64,000 nucleotides of DNA from JACQZO01 sp964512325 (GTDB lineage Bacteria; Patescibacteriota; Gracilibacteria; RBG-16-42-10), in NCBI GenBank assembly GCA_964512325.1, contig CAZEGN010000002.1, positions 1-64,000 on the forward strand. Reading direction: 5' to 3'. Position 1 is the stretch's first letter; every line of letters starts with the position of its first letter. Positions 24,803-34,046 of this stretch are shown piece by piece. The notes beneath the pieces were generated by a model, which was not told the DNA's origin, searched no databases, and saw only the letters and a program-made list of their open reading frames with translations. The position numbers were made by a program, and so were the translations under genes.

Positions 24803-24877
24803 TGGTACCCCCAAGAGGAATCGAACCTCTATCTTAAGCTTAGAAGGCTTCTGCTCTATCCATTGAGCTATAGGGGC
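24803..24877 (-). tRNA. tRNA-Arg (anticodon TCT)
   Basis: On the minus strand the acceptor GCCCCTA pairs with TGGGGGT through a G1-U72 wobble. The anticodon loop is CTTCTAA (TCT, reads AGA) and CCA is encoded at 24803-24805. Its 5' end is only 5 bases after the stop of the upstream small membrane protein gene, so it is probably cut from the same transcript. G27 faces A43, as in the tRNA-Lys. Confidence 0.95.
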
Positions 24878-24882
24878 TTAAA

Positions 24883-25140
24883 CTACCATTCTTCTGAACT
24901 ACCGCTACTTAAATTTTCAGTAGGTTCCGGAAATTTGCCGCCAGTAAAATAGAGAATAAGTGTAAAGGTAGCAATAGCACCAAGGAAGAAACCAAATATC
25001 ATAATCATGCCCGGATTCATATCCCAAGCATCAGCCAGAAGTGCTAAGGTCGCCTCTTCACCTACAGCTAAATTTTGAAAAAACACAATCAACTGAAATA
25101 GTCCCAAAAGCGAAGCTAATCCCAAAAAGAAATATTTCAT
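24883..25140 (-). CDS. small two-span membrane protein, unknown
   Basis: 85 residues with two membrane segments (YFFLGLASLLGLFQLIVFFQ and MIMIFGFFLGAIATFTLILYF) separated by a short acidic stretch. The C-terminus is hydrophilic (PEPTENLSSGSSEEW). I do not recognise a family. It starts 21 bases after the trigger factor stop and ends 5 bases before tRNA-Arg, so all three are likely on one transcript. Confidence 0.7.
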   Translation of the reverse strand: MKYFFLGLASLLGLFQLIVFFQNLAVGEEATLALLADAWDMNPGMIMIFGFFLGAIATFTLILYFTGGKFPEPTENLSSGSSEEW

Positions 25141-25161
25141 AAAAGTTTTTTAAGCGACTTA

Positions 25162-26412
25162 TTATTTAGTTGCCTGTTTAGATAAGAAATCCAATGCCAG
25201 CTCAACCCGCATTCTTGCCTTCATTTGAGGCATACGACGCTCGAATTCATTCTCAGCAACACCATCTCGTTTTAAATACTCTTTCGCCTGATCATCAGTT
25301 GGTTCTAAATTTTCTGCCTTTGCTAGCTCCAGCAATGCAAACCTTGCCTTTAAACGTTTGGTCGCTTCAGGTGCATACTCTTTATGAATATCATCATGTG
25401 TCTTTTGATTAGACTCCAAATAACGGTCTAAAGTTAGACCAACAGCTTGTAAACGCTCGGCAAATTGCTCTTCCATATAGTGAATCTCCTCATCTACCAA
25501 AATTTCCGGCAAATCTACTTCCGTCAGCTCAACTAATTGCTTGAGAATATCTTCTTCCTTTTTATTTTGGGCTTCCATTTCTTTCTGACTTTTCATAAAG
25601 CTACGAATCTCCTCTTTCAAAGAGTTCTCATCAGTAATCTTGGGATTATTGAGTTTCTTATAAAATTCATCATTCATGAGAGGCATTTTCATCTCCTCTA
25701 CTTTTTGCACAGTAACATCAAAGGTAACCGGTTTGTTCTTTAATGATTCAACATGATATTCAGCTGGAAAGGTAACAGCAAATTGCTTGGTGTCACCAGC
25801 ACTTAAACCAATCAGGTTTTCTTCAAAACCAGGAATGAATGTTTTAGAACCTAGAATTAAAGGGTGATTCTTGCTCTTCGCTCCCTCAATTTCTTTCCCA
25901 TCTGCTGTTCCAACAAAATCAATCTCTACACGATGCCCATCTTTTGCAGGCTCCTTTACCTCATCAAAAGTTGCAAAGCGCTTTTTCAGCGATTCAATTT
26001 CCTCTTCTATTTCTTTTTCAGATACATCCGCAACCTCTACTTTAGTTTTGATCTTTTTATAGTTACCAACCTTAACATCAGGCAATACATTTACAATCAA
26101 CTCTAAAGTCAGTGGGCTTTCTTTAACTATCTTCATTTCAGGCCCCGTGATGGGCTGAATCTTCTCTTTTACTACAATTTCATAATAAAGCTCTGGTAAA
26201 GCAGCTTGTAAGGTCTCTTCTAAGATCTTATCGGCACCGACATGTTGAATAAGCATATCGTCGGGAGCCTTGCCTTGGCGAAAACCAGGCACATTTACTT
26301 GTGAACGAATACGCTCTAAAGCTTTGCCCTTAAACTTATCCAACTCAGAAGGATCGAGTTCAAGTGTAATAAGAATTTGAGAATGAGGAAGTTTTTTTAC
26401 AGAGTGTTTCAC
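25162..26412 (-). CDS. tig: trigger factor (ribosome-associated chaperone/PPIase)
   Basis: 416 residues. The N-terminal ribosome-binding domain carries the signature region around VPGFRQGKAPDDMLIQHVG (family GFRxGKxP). The FKBP-type PPIase domain follows at about 145-240 (DGHRVEIDFVGTADGKEIEGA), then the helical C-terminal chaperone arms. It binds nascent chains at the ribosome exit tunnel. Slightly shorter than the E. coli protein (432). The upstream 295-base gap (26413-26707) has a pyrimidine-rich tract near 26500-26530 but no gene I can support. Confidence 0.95.
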   Translation of the reverse strand: MKHSVKKLPHSQILITLELDPSELDKFKGKALERIRSQVNVPGFRQGKAPDDMLIQHVGADKILEETLQAALPELYYEIVVKEKIQPITGPEMKIVKESPLTLELIVNVLPDVKVGNYKKIKTKVEVADVSEKEIEEEIESLKKRFATFDEVKEPAKDGHRVEIDFVGTADGKEIEGAKSKNHPLILGSKTFIPGFEENLIGLSAGDTKQFAVTFPAEYHVESLKNKPVTFDVTVQKVEEMKMPLMNDEFYKKLNNPKITDENSLKEEIRSFMKSQKEMEAQNKKEEDILKQLVELTEVDLPEILVDEEIHYMEEQFAERLQAVGLTLDRYLESNQKTHDDIHKEYAPEATKRLKARFALLELAKAENLEPTDDQAKEYLKRDGVAENEFERRMPQMKARMRVELALDFLSKQATK

Positions 26413-26707
26413 AGCAAAAAATAAAGACGCATACTATGTAACATAAATATGCCCCAATTGCGAGAAAAAGAATTCAAGATTTTCAAAAAAACCAGGTCCC
26501 CTATCCCTATCCTTCTCCTCGCCCCCCTCTCCACCATGATCAAGACAGCATTGTTTCACTGAAGAATGAGAATAAGAACGTAGCGCGTTTAGTGTAATCA
26601 CTCGCAACTGTAGAGAGCTAAAATCCCTGAAGCGACTCAATTCCCCCAAATTCGAAGCCCCCAAGAGAAACAAAGTTAAAACACAAAGGAAGAACAAAGC
26701 TCAAGGA

Positions 26708-27538
26708 CTAAAGATTCACTCTTACCGCAGCCCGAAGACGGAGATTACTGCGCTGAGAGTTCGGACGATCGTAGGACATGCCGACCTGATCAAGGACCCA
26801 AAAACCATAACCGAGAGGAGCTTTCGCATCCTTTGCTACTACGTTTGCATTGAGCACTGTCCTATAGTCTTTATCGATCAGTTTCCCCTCTGCTAATGCT
26901 TGGATCTGTAATCCTAAATAATCTTGAGCACCACTCAGTACATCAAGTCCCCGTTTCTGATAATCAGCAGTTAATGCCACAACTTGATGCCGGTTGTTTT
27001 TTCCTGCCTGTAGTGCTTTATTATATGGAACATCCTGCCTACCATCCACAAATACTACCTGTCGTTTATTTACTGTTTCTGCCTCTCCATTACTCCACAA
27101 CTGGTCATCATCGAGCCTATACGTGAATGTTTGCTTCGGAACACCGTGGTGACCAGCCTTTTTGTCGATTGCTGCCACCAGTTCATGACGTGTTCCGCCA
27201 GGAAGAAGTACACGGACATCTGGTAATTTCTCTATCAATGCAATTTCTTCAGGTGAAAGTTTCGCCATAATTTCTGCCCAGCCTGGCATGTCTTTTACGC
27301 TAATACCAAAGGTCTCATAAGCACGTATCGCTGCTTCGTATCTTTGCGCTGCTAGCTCCACACCTTCTGCCGGTCTTACTGCACTAGCAACACTTGCCCG
27401 AACACCGCCACGAGCATCTTTCATTTCATTCAGAAAAGCTATCATAGCACCCAGATCTTCATGTTGGGCCAATCCGCTCAATGTAGCCGTAGTCACAACA
27501 TTCAGTTCACCTTGTCTATAAATAGCCTCTCTAGCCAT
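26708..27538 (-). CDS. hypothetical protein
   Basis: 276 residues from ATG 27538 (MAREAIYRQGELNVV); an ATG 12 codons earlier would add a hydrophobic stretch and is less likely. Soluble, mixed charge, no signal peptide. I recognise no domain. Visible features are an N-terminal helical part, a middle segment DVRVLLPGGTRHELVAAID, and a C-terminal half with VVFVDGRQDVPYNKALQAG and GYGFWVLDQVGMSYDRPN. It is isolated: 295 bases to tig and more than 450 to tRNA-Leu. Its codon use looks normal for the window. Confidence 0.65.
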   Translation of the reverse strand: MAREAIYRQGELNVVTTATLSGLAQHEDLGAMIAFLNEMKDARGGVRASVASAVRPAEGVELAAQRYEAAIRAYETFGISVKDMPGWAEIMAKLSPEEIALIEKLPDVRVLLPGGTRHELVAAIDKKAGHHGVPKQTFTYRLDDDQLWSNGEAETVNKRQVVFVDGRQDVPYNKALQAGKNNRHQVVALTADYQKRGLDVLSGAQDYLGLQIQALAEGKLIDKDYRTVLNANVVAKDAKAPLGYGFWVLDQVGMSYDRPNSQRSNLRLRAAVRVNL

Positions 27539-27660
27539 AAACAGTAAAATCAAAAGCTGAGTGTAATATGACACTGGATCGGAGAAGTGTCAACTAAGGT
27601 ACCAGTTAACCTCATTGTTGCCTATGTTTTCGACTCATTGAGTAAACCCCTCCACGTAAC

Positions 27661-27759
27661 TCCTTTCTCATCCTTATCCTACTCCTTGTCCTTCGAGCAC
27701 GAAAAATAGCCTTTTCGAAGAATAAGGCTTAAGGAGGATAAGACAAGCCCTTGTGCTCG
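27661..27759 (-). repeat. palindromic element, copy E
   Basis: On the minus strand, CGAGCAC (27753-27759), a pyrimidine arm (CTTATCCTCCTT), an AAAAGGCTATTTTT loop, GTGCTCG (27694-27700) and a purine arm (GTAGGATAAGGATGAG). The layout is the same as in copies A-D. It does not touch a tRNA, but lies about 245 bases downstream of tRNA-Leu in the same orientation. Confidence 0.65.
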
Positions 27760-28004
27760 AAAGCCCTCCGAGCGCTAAGAAATAACTGCTCATACATTAA
27801 GTGCAGTCGTTTGTTTTCTCATTCATTCACATCGTGGCATACCTGCGCGCTATCGCGACTTCCTCCTGCGCAAAGCCTTCGGAGGACACTGCCGTCAGCC
27901 TAGCACTGCGCTCACTCAGCGCAGAGCACATTACTAAACCACCCACCATGATTAAGTGGTCTCCTATCTCTGGCCGCGCCAGCCGAAGCTCTCCGAGCGC
28001 AGGC
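27760..28004. other. gene-free GC-rich hairpin stretch downstream of tRNA-Leu
   Basis: Part of a roughly 465-base gap (27539-28004). It is richer in G and C than its surroundings and holds three stems: TCCTCC/GGAGGA (27861-27866 and 27881-27886), CTGCGCT/AGCGCAG (27906-27912 and 27918-27924), and CCAGCC/GGCTGG (27979-27984 and 28002-28007). The last one includes the encoded CCA of tRNA-Leu in its stem. The frames open here have biased compositions and no recognisable protein. Confidence 0.5.
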
Positions 28005-28088
28005 TGGTGCCGCGGAAAGGACTTGAACCTTCACTCCTTGCGGAACTAGCTCCTAAGGCTAGCGTGTCTGCCATTCCACCACCGCGGC
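28005..28088 (-). tRNA. tRNA-Leu (anticodon TAG)
   Basis: An 84-base class II tRNA on the minus strand. Acceptor GCCGCGG pairs with CCGCGGC, the anticodon loop is CTTAGGA (TAG, reads CTA), and a long variable arm (TTCCGCAAGGA) is visible. CCA is encoded at 28005-28007. It is 57 bases downstream of the cyclophilin gene. Confidence 0.96.
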
Positions 28089-28145
28089 GAAAATGAGCGC
28101 TCTCTTTTTACTATAGCTTACCTAAAATTACAAATATTCTGTCTT

Positions 28146-28793
28146 TTACTTCGCAATGACAGCAATTTTTGTAATAGTTGTTCCCCGACGCATATTTTTT
28201 ACGATTTGCATGCCCTTTACGACTTTTCCAAATGCCGCATAAGAATCATTCAAGCTAGGCTCCGGTGAAAGTGTGATATAGAAAAATGTCTTCGCACTAT
28301 TTAAAGCATCGCGCGCACATTGTTCTTTGTTGCCACTGGTAGCACATTGCATGCCAGATTGATGAACCATGCCGACTATCCCCTCACTATCATGACGAAT
28401 ATCAGGGTGTGTCTCCAAAGCTAGGCTTTGCACATCAGCAGCCTCAGTCATACCGCCACTTTTATCACCCATGTAAACGGCAAAATTATCAATCACATTA
28501 TAGACAGCACTACCATCATATCTGCCAGCCACTGCTAATTTGATAAAATGCTCAACCGTGCGAGGCAGCTGTGTTTGATATAATTCGATAGCAAATGTGC
28601 CATCAGTGGTTTCCACAATTGCGAGCGGATGAGATTGATTAAAGAGCTGAATATCCTGAATAAAATTAGCATAAGGACCAGGTATCGACGGCGTAGTATT
28701 TTCGGCACGGCCACAGGCAGTTACAAGCACTAGACTACTAACAATCACGACCAGCTTACAACCTAGAGAGAATGAAGATCGAGAGAATATCAT
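28146..28793 (-). CDS. cyclophilin-type peptidyl-prolyl isomerase, lipoprotein
   Basis: 215 residues. A lipoprotein signal peptide ends in LVTAC (Cys about residue 27), so the enzyme should be tethered outside the cytoplasmic membrane. The cyclophilin fold starts at GTFAIELYQTQLPRTVEHFIKLA and continues with AVYNVIDNFAVYMGD and SLNDSYAAFGKVVKGMQIV. The central catalytic Arg region (F-H-R in most cyclophilins) reads YNVIDNF, so the His-Arg pair is missing and activity may be low. It is divergent from def across 59 bases. Confidence 0.85.
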   Translation of the reverse strand: MIFSRSSFSLGCKLVVIVSSLVLVTACGRAENTTPSIPGPYANFIQDIQLFNQSHPLAIVETTDGTFAIELYQTQLPRTVEHFIKLAVAGRYDGSAVYNVIDNFAVYMGDKSGGMTEAADVQSLALETHPDIRHDSEGIVGMVHQSGMQCATSGNKEQCARDALNSAKTFFYITLSPEPSLNDSYAAFGKVVKGMQIVKNMRRGTTITKIAVIAK

Positions 28794-28852
28794 GACATTT
28801 TAAAAAGACTCACGTATGATGGTAACGAAAGATTAGTTTTCTCACAAGCAAT

Positions 28853-29341
28853 ATGTTGCTCACTCTACTTACCGACGAACATCCAACTTTACGCCTCAAG
28901 GCTGAGCCTATTTCTACCATAACCACAGAGATTAAACAGCTCGCCCGAAATCTGGCTGAAACAATGAATTATGGCAAAAGAGCTGTGGGGATTGCCGCAC
29001 CGCAGGTCGGAGTTAGCAAGCGCTTAATAGTTTGTAAAATTCGCGGAAGCAATGGCAAAAATGAAGATATTCCCATGGTCAATCCACAAGTGCTTACTGC
29101 CAGCACACAGTGTGAAGTTGGTGAAGAAGGCTGCTTAAGCATCCCCAATATTTTTGGACCAGTAAGTCGAGCCAAGGAAATAACCGTGCAGTATACTGAC
29201 TTGGATGGCAAGAACATTTTAAAAAGATTTACTGGTTTCAACGCACGTGTAGTCTTACACGAAATCGACCATTTAGAAGGTGTATTATTTACGGACTTGG
29301 TGACTGATCGCTCGGAGTTATTTCAAGAAGTAAGCTACTAA
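28853..29341 (+). CDS. def: peptide deformylase
   Basis: A 162-residue metalloenzyme that removes the N-formyl group from new proteins. All three motifs are present: VGIAAPQVG (motif 1), EEGCLSIP (motif 2, metal-binding Cys) and HEIDHLEG (motif 3, two metal-binding His and catalytic Glu). The fmt gene follows 1 base after its stop, the classical def-fmt pair, so both ends of the formyl-Met cycle are encoded together. Confidence 0.97.
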   Translation: MLLTLLTDEHPTLRLKAEPISTITTEIKQLARNLAETMNYGKRAVGIAAPQVGVSKRLIVCKIRGSNGKNEDIPMVNPQVLTASTQCEVGEEGCLSIPNIFGPVSRAKEITVQYTDLDGKNILKRFTGFNARVVLHEIDHLEGVLFTDLVTDRSELFQEVSY

Positions 29342-29342
29342 C

Positions 29343-30278
29343 ATGCCTATTCGTACGATTTTTTTTGGCACACCTACATTTGCTTTGCCTATTTTAAATA
29401 GCCTTTTTAAGCTACCTGAAATCGAACTTAACCTCATCGTCACCCAACCTGACACTTTAGTAGGACGAAAACAGGTGCTTACCCCCCCACCAGTAAAAGT
29501 ATGGGCATTAGAGCACCATATTCCGGTGTTTCAACCCCCGACCTTAAAAACAGACGAGGCATTCGAATTTATCCGCAGCACACAAGTAGAGCTCATCGTA
29601 CTAGCAGCATACGGCAAAATTATTCCGGCCAGTATTTTAGATTTGCCTAAATTTAAAGCCGTGAATATTCATCCTTCCGCTTTACCAAAATACCGAGGGG
29701 CAACCCCTATTCAAACCACACTGCTCAATGGAGAAAGTGTCACTGCAACAACGCTAATGCTCATGGAACCGAGCTTAGATACAGGCCCTATCCTAGCTCA
29801 ACAACCTTATTCGATTGCTAAAGCAGAAACCTATCCTCAACTGGATGCCAAGTTAGCACAACTCTCAGCAGACTTACTTACACAAATCTTACCACTGTGG
29901 CTAGCGGGAACAATCACACCACAAGAGCAAAATCATGCATTAGCTACTCATACCAAAGTACTAACGAAAACCGATGGCCACATTGACTGGCAAAAAGAGG
30001 CATTTGCAATTGAATGCCAAACAAGAGCCTTTACACCTTGGCCAGGCACTTACACGTTGCTCCACGACAAACGGCTTAAAATATTAAAAGCGCAAGTGGC
30101 ACCAGCATTAAAAAGCGCGCCCGGTACCATGATTTTTCAGGACAAAAAGATTTTAGTCAGCTGTGGAAATAACTCTTGCTTAGAAATCTTAGAACTCCAA
30201 GAAGAGGGAAAAAATCCGATTGATGCCCAAAGCTTTATCGCTGGCCATCCAAACTTTGATCGGGCAAAGCTTGCTTAA
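29343..30278 (+). CDS. fmt: methionyl-tRNA formyltransferase
   Basis: 311 residues. It transfers a formyl group from formyl-tetrahydrofolate to initiator Met-tRNA. The N-terminal FFGTPTFALPIL, the folate-binding region AAYGKIIPASILDLPKFKAVNIHPSALPKYRGATPIQ (SLLPxYRG-type, here SALPKYRG) and the Fmt C-terminal domain (ECQTRAFTPWPGTYT) are intact. Its last 44 bases overlap the 3' end of the convergent rbfA gene. Confidence 0.96.
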   Translation: MPIRTIFFGTPTFALPILNSLFKLPEIELNLIVTQPDTLVGRKQVLTPPPVKVWALEHHIPVFQPPTLKTDEAFEFIRSTQVELIVLAAYGKIIPASILDLPKFKAVNIHPSALPKYRGATPIQTTLLNGESVTATTLMLMEPSLDTGPILAQQPYSIAKAETYPQLDAKLAQLSADLLTQILPLWLAGTITPQEQNHALATHTKVLTKTDGHIDWQKEAFAIECQTRAFTPWPGTYTLLHDKRLKILKAQVAPALKSAPGTMIFQDKKILVSCGNNSCLEILELQEEGKNPIDAQSFIAGHPNFDRAKLA

Positions 30279-30609
30279 GCAAACGATCTATTTTATCGGC
30301 ATATTCAGCATTTTCATCAATCATAAAATAGAGTTTAGGCAAGTTTTTCATTGTTAACACGCGTCTTAGACTGCGCTGCAATTCTGGATAACGTTTCTTT
30401 ACTGCTTTCAAAATCACCAGCGGATTTTTGTCATTCATAAAGGTAGAGAGCCAGACTTTTGCCTCTGATAGATCCACTGTAACCTCAACCCTCGTTACAG
30501 TTAATAAGCCTATTTCGGGCTCATTAAATTCAGTACTCAAGTAACTACCAATATGCTCTTTTAAAACTTGGTTTACCTGCTTGAGACGCTTCGTTTCTGC
30601 CATAGACAA
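30235..30609 (-). CDS. rbfA: ribosome-binding factor A
   Basis: A 124-residue KH-type protein needed for 16S 5'-end maturation of the 30S subunit. The family pattern is visible: VNQVLKEHIGSYLSTEF, then LLTVTRVEVTVDLSEAKVWLS, RYPELQRSLRRVLTMKNLPKLYFMID. Its start abuts the infB stop (30609/30610), the usual infB-rbfA order. The C-terminal end lies opposite fmt coding sequence in a 44-base overlap. Confidence 0.94.
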   Translation of the reverse strand: MSMAETKRLKQVNQVLKEHIGSYLSTEFNEPEIGLLTVTRVEVTVDLSEAKVWLSTFMNDKNPLVILKAVKKRYPELQRSLRRVLTMKNLPKLYFMIDENAEYADKIDRLLKQALPDQSLDGQR

Positions 30610-32814
30610 TTATGTGAGTGATGCCACCACCTTTTCTTTGGTATAACACTCAATAATATCTCCCACCATAAGCTTACAGTTACCAGTCAGCTTCATACCA
30701 CACTCTTCAGGAGAAGGAACCTCTTTAACTTCTTCTGGGCCGATTTGAACACTTTTCAGCTCCATTTCACCCACAATATTCTCACCGCGATAGATTTTTA
30801 CAAATGAGTTCTTCACCATCTTGCCCTCCATTACTTTGCCACCAGCCACTTGTTCACCTTTACCATCAAAGAAGATCTTTAAGACCTTCAATTTGCCGGT
30901 CACCGTAATTCGCACTTCCGGTTCGACCATTGAAAGAAGAACTTTTTGAACCTCATCAAGCAAATGATAAATAACAGTGAAAGTCGTAATCTTAACCCGC
31001 TCTTGATCAGCACTTTTTTGTACTGCTACCGGGGTCATAACATTAAAACCAAAAATACCACCATGCCCAGCAGAAGCAATCATCACATCAGAAGAACTAA
31101 TGCTGCCGAGTCCGGCATAGATAATCTTCACCGCAACTTTTTCTGCAGGCAAACTTAACAAAGCATTACGCAGCGCTTCAAGTGATCCCTTAGTATCAGC
31201 CTTTATCACCACTTTCATTTCTTTCACACCTTCTTTTCTCTGCATAGTCGAAATGCCGGAGACCAGATCCACTTGTTTCTCACGAGCAGTTTTTTGAACA
31301 GCATTCAAAGCCTCTCGCTTATCAGCAACTACACGCAGAACATCACCGACCTGAGGGACTTTTGACATACCTGTAATCTGAACTGGCGCAGAAGGTCCGG
31401 CTTCTGTAATTTTTTCGCCACGATCATTTATCATTGATCGAATTTTTCCTGACACATCGCTAATAACAACATCATCACGCAAACGCAATGTGCCAGTATG
31501 AATAAGAACCGTTGCTAACGCTCCTTGATTTTGATCAAGGCGAGATTCAATAATAGTTCCAATCGCCGGACGGTCTTTATTAGCCTTTAGGTCCTGCATA
31601 TCAGCTACGAGAAGCACTAGCTCGAGCAACTCATCAATACCCTTTTTTTGAACAGCAGAAACCTCAGCACAAACAGTCGAGCCCCCCCATTCTTCTACCG
31701 CCAAACCAATCTCAGCCAATTGGGCTTTTACACGATCTACATTAGCCCCCTCTTTATCAATTTTGGTAATAGCTACCACTACAGGCACACCCGCAGCTTT
31801 CGCATGCTCATAAGCTTCTACAGTTTGTGGCTTTACCCCATCATCAGCCGCTACTACTAAAATCGCAATATCAGTCACCTTAGCACCACGAGCACGCATA
31901 GCAGTGAATGCTTGATGACCGGGTGTGTCGAGAAATGTGATAGTTTTGGTTTCGCCATCTCTCGTCTTCTTCTTAATTTGGTAAGCTCCAATTTTTTGGG
32001 TAATGCCACCAGCCTCACCTTCCATTACTGTAGTACCACGAATAGTATCCAAAAGTTTAGTCTTGCCATGATCAACATGCCCCATCACACTAATTACAGG
32101 CGAACGCAGCTTCAGATTTTCTTCTTTATCTTGCAACAATGCACCTAAATCAGTATCTGAAACAGTATCATCCTCTTTTTTTAGAACAGCAGCGAAACCA
32201 AATTCTTGTGCCAAAATAGCGGCAATATCAAAATCAAGACGCTGATTGATATTAGCCATAATACCATTCTTAAACAGCTCAGAAATCACTTGATTCACTC
32301 CCACTTTCAACAAAGCTGCGAAATCCTTTACGGTAATAGAATTAGGCAATGGTACTTGAGGCAGATTGGACTCAGAGGCAGCTGACTCCATTGTTGTCAT
32401 TTCATTTGTAGTAACTGGCGCAACTTGTGCTTGAGCAGGCTGAGACTCCTCTTGATTTTTAGTTACTAGCACCTCTTCTTTGTCAGCTTGGACTGGAGGT
32501 TTCTTTTCATCGACCACAACCTTCTTTTCAAGCTTTTTTTTAGGTGTTTCTGCCTTTGGCTTTTTAGGTTCAACCGCTTTTTTAGGCTTAGCAGCAGTTT
32601 TTTTTGTAGCAGTACTCTTCACTGTTTTTTTTGAGGCAGGACTCTTTACTTTTGACTCAGACTTAGCAAATTTTTTCTTCAAATCTTTATATATCTTATC
32701 AGTAATTGTCGCCGCTTTTGCTGTTAACTCCACACCCAAGTTAGCTACTTCAGTTCGCAGTTTCTTTTCAGTAAGACCTAATTCTTTAGCAACAGTAGCT
32801 AACTTATGATTCAT
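30610..32814 (-). CDS. infB: translation initiation factor IF-2
   Basis: A 734-residue GTPase that places initiator tRNA on the 30S subunit. An N-terminal IF2_N-like helix (LATVAKELGLTEKKL) is followed by a Lys/Pro/Ala-rich linker and a second IF2_N domain. The G domain has G1 GHVDHGKT, G3 DTPGHQAF and G4 TKID; domains II, III and the C-terminal domain follow. Shorter than the E. coli form (890) because of a reduced linker. It lies 15 bases after rpsA and abuts rbfA, so the three genes form a translation operon. Confidence 0.97.
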   Translation of the reverse strand: MNHKLATVAKELGLTEKKLRTEVANLGVELTAKAATITDKIYKDLKKKFAKSESKVKSPASKKTVKSTATKKTAAKPKKAVEPKKPKAETPKKKLEKKVVVDEKKPPVQADKEEVLVTKNQEESQPAQAQVAPVTTNEMTTMESAASESNLPQVPLPNSITVKDFAALLKVGVNQVISELFKNGIMANINQRLDFDIAAILAQEFGFAAVLKKEDDTVSDTDLGALLQDKEENLKLRSPVISVMGHVDHGKTKLLDTIRGTTVMEGEAGGITQKIGAYQIKKKTRDGETKTITFLDTPGHQAFTAMRARGAKVTDIAILVVAADDGVKPQTVEAYEHAKAAGVPVVVAITKIDKEGANVDRVKAQLAEIGLAVEEWGGSTVCAEVSAVQKKGIDELLELVLLVADMQDLKANKDRPAIGTIIESRLDQNQGALATVLIHTGTLRLRDDVVISDVSGKIRSMINDRGEKITEAGPSAPVQITGMSKVPQVGDVLRVVADKREALNAVQKTAREKQVDLVSGISTMQRKEGVKEMKVVIKADTKGSLEALRNALLSLPAEKVAVKIIYAGLGSISSSDVMIASAGHGGIFGFNVMTPVAVQKSADQERVKITTFTVIYHLLDEVQKVLLSMVEPEVRITVTGKLKVLKIFFDGKGEQVAGGKVMEGKMVKNSFVKIYRGENIVGEMELKSVQIGPEEVKEVPSPEECGMKLTGNCKLMVGDIIECYTKEKVVASLT

Positions 32815-32829
32815 GTGGAATGGGTTAAA

Positions 32830-34038
32830 TTACTCTGCCTTTTTCTTAGCTGTCTTTTTAGCGGCAGCCTTTTTTTCTTTTCCTTCAGCACTTGCTGTTT
32901 CGGTTTCTTGCAATGCTTTAATACTCAAACCTAAACGGCGCTCATCTTGATCAATGCTAATTACACGAGCCTGCATCTTCTGTCCTTCTTTAGCTAAACT
33001 ATCTGGATCTTCAATGCGACCATCTGGTGAAATTTCAGAAATATGAATAAGACCTTCAATTTCATCATCAAGCTTTAAGAAAATACCAAATGAGCTAATA
33101 CGAGCGACAGTGCCTTCAACCACACTTCCAATTGAATACTGCTCAGCTGCCTTTAACCATGGGTCGTCGGTGAGACGTTTCATGCTAAATGAAAGCTTGT
33201 CCTCTTCAATACCAATCACCATCACCTTCACCTTATCACCAACTTTAGCAAATTGAGTAGGATCAGACACATGTCCCCAAGCGATTTCAGAGATATGCAC
33301 CAAGCCCTCAACACCTTCGTAATTCACGAAAATACCAAAATGCACAATACCACTCACTGTACCCTCAATCACCTGATTAACCTGCAACTTAGCAATGACC
33401 TTATTGCGATCTTCAGCGTAAGCTGCTTTTTCTGAAAGAATCAAACGACGTTCAGGCACATTCACATTGATCATTTTCACCTTCAATTTCTTACCAACAA
33501 GAGACTGCAATTTGCTCAAAATCTTTTCAGGATCAGCACCACTAACACGAGGATAATGCTCAGGAGTAAGTTGTGATACTGGAATAAATCCACGAATACC
33601 ATCAATCTCCATCAAAAGTCCACCCTTATTTGCCTCCATCACTACAACTTCAATCACCTTGCCACTCTGGTAATCCTTGAGGAATCTGTTCCAAGTATTC
33701 TCCTGGCTAGCACGACGAAGTGAAAGCAAAAGTTGTCCTTCAGCATTCTCATCACCCACTACTACAACCTTAACTTTGTCACCAGATTTAACAGTTTTCA
33801 TTGTACCCGCACTATCAACCATTTCAGACCCAGAAACGACACCACATACTGAACCCAAATCTACTACTAATGCATGTTTAGCAATACTCACCACCGTACC
33901 TTCTACCAACTCCCCTTTTTCAAAAGTAGCTGCAGGCGCGGTATTGTCCTTCTTCAATAATTCGTCCATTGAAACAATTCCCGTGACGAAAATTGGCGCA
34001 TGATTAGATTTACTTGCTGTTTGATTATTGTCTGTCAT
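32830..34038 (-). CDS. rpsA: 30S ribosomal protein S1 (four S1 domains)
   Basis: 402 residues with four S1 RNA-binding repeats starting near residues 42 (GELVEGTVVSIAKHALVVDLG), 125, 210 (VIEGTVSGIVHFGIFVNYEGVEGLVHISEI) and 300 (VVEGTVARISSFGIFLKLDDEIEGLIHISEI). The C-terminal tail is Lys/Ala-rich. E. coli S1 has six domains; four is common elsewhere. It binds A/U-rich mRNA leaders, which fits the U-rich, Shine-Dalgarno-free starts in this window. Two hairpins lie in its own leader. Confidence 0.93.
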   Translation of the reverse strand: MTDNNQTASKSNHAPIFVTGIVSMDELLKKDNTAPAATFEKGELVEGTVVSIAKHALVVDLGSVCGVVSGSEMVDSAGTMKTVKSGDKVKVVVVGDENAEGQLLLSLRRASQENTWNRFLKDYQSGKVIEVVVMEANKGGLLMEIDGIRGFIPVSQLTPEHYPRVSGADPEKILSKLQSLVGKKLKVKMINVNVPERRLILSEKAAYAEDRNKVIAKLQVNQVIEGTVSGIVHFGIFVNYEGVEGLVHISEIAWGHVSDPTQFAKVGDKVKVMVIGIEEDKLSFSMKRLTDDPWLKAAEQYSIGSVVEGTVARISSFGIFLKLDDEIEGLIHISEISPDGRIEDPDSLAKEGQKMQARVISIDQDERRLGLSIKALQETETASAEGKEKKAAAKKTAKKKAE

Positions 34039-34046
34039 AAAGCGAA

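Noticed and set aside
26434..26697. Open frame of 87 codons on the minus strand between tig and the unknown gene at 26708
   Set aside because: Its composition (hydrophobic start, then Arg/Glu/Gly-rich low complexity) follows a pyrimidine-rich tract; no family resemblance or operon spacing supports it.
27801..28049. 82-codon plus-strand frame near tRNA-Leu
   Set aside because: It runs into the tRNA gene on the opposite strand and is composed of hairpin sequence.
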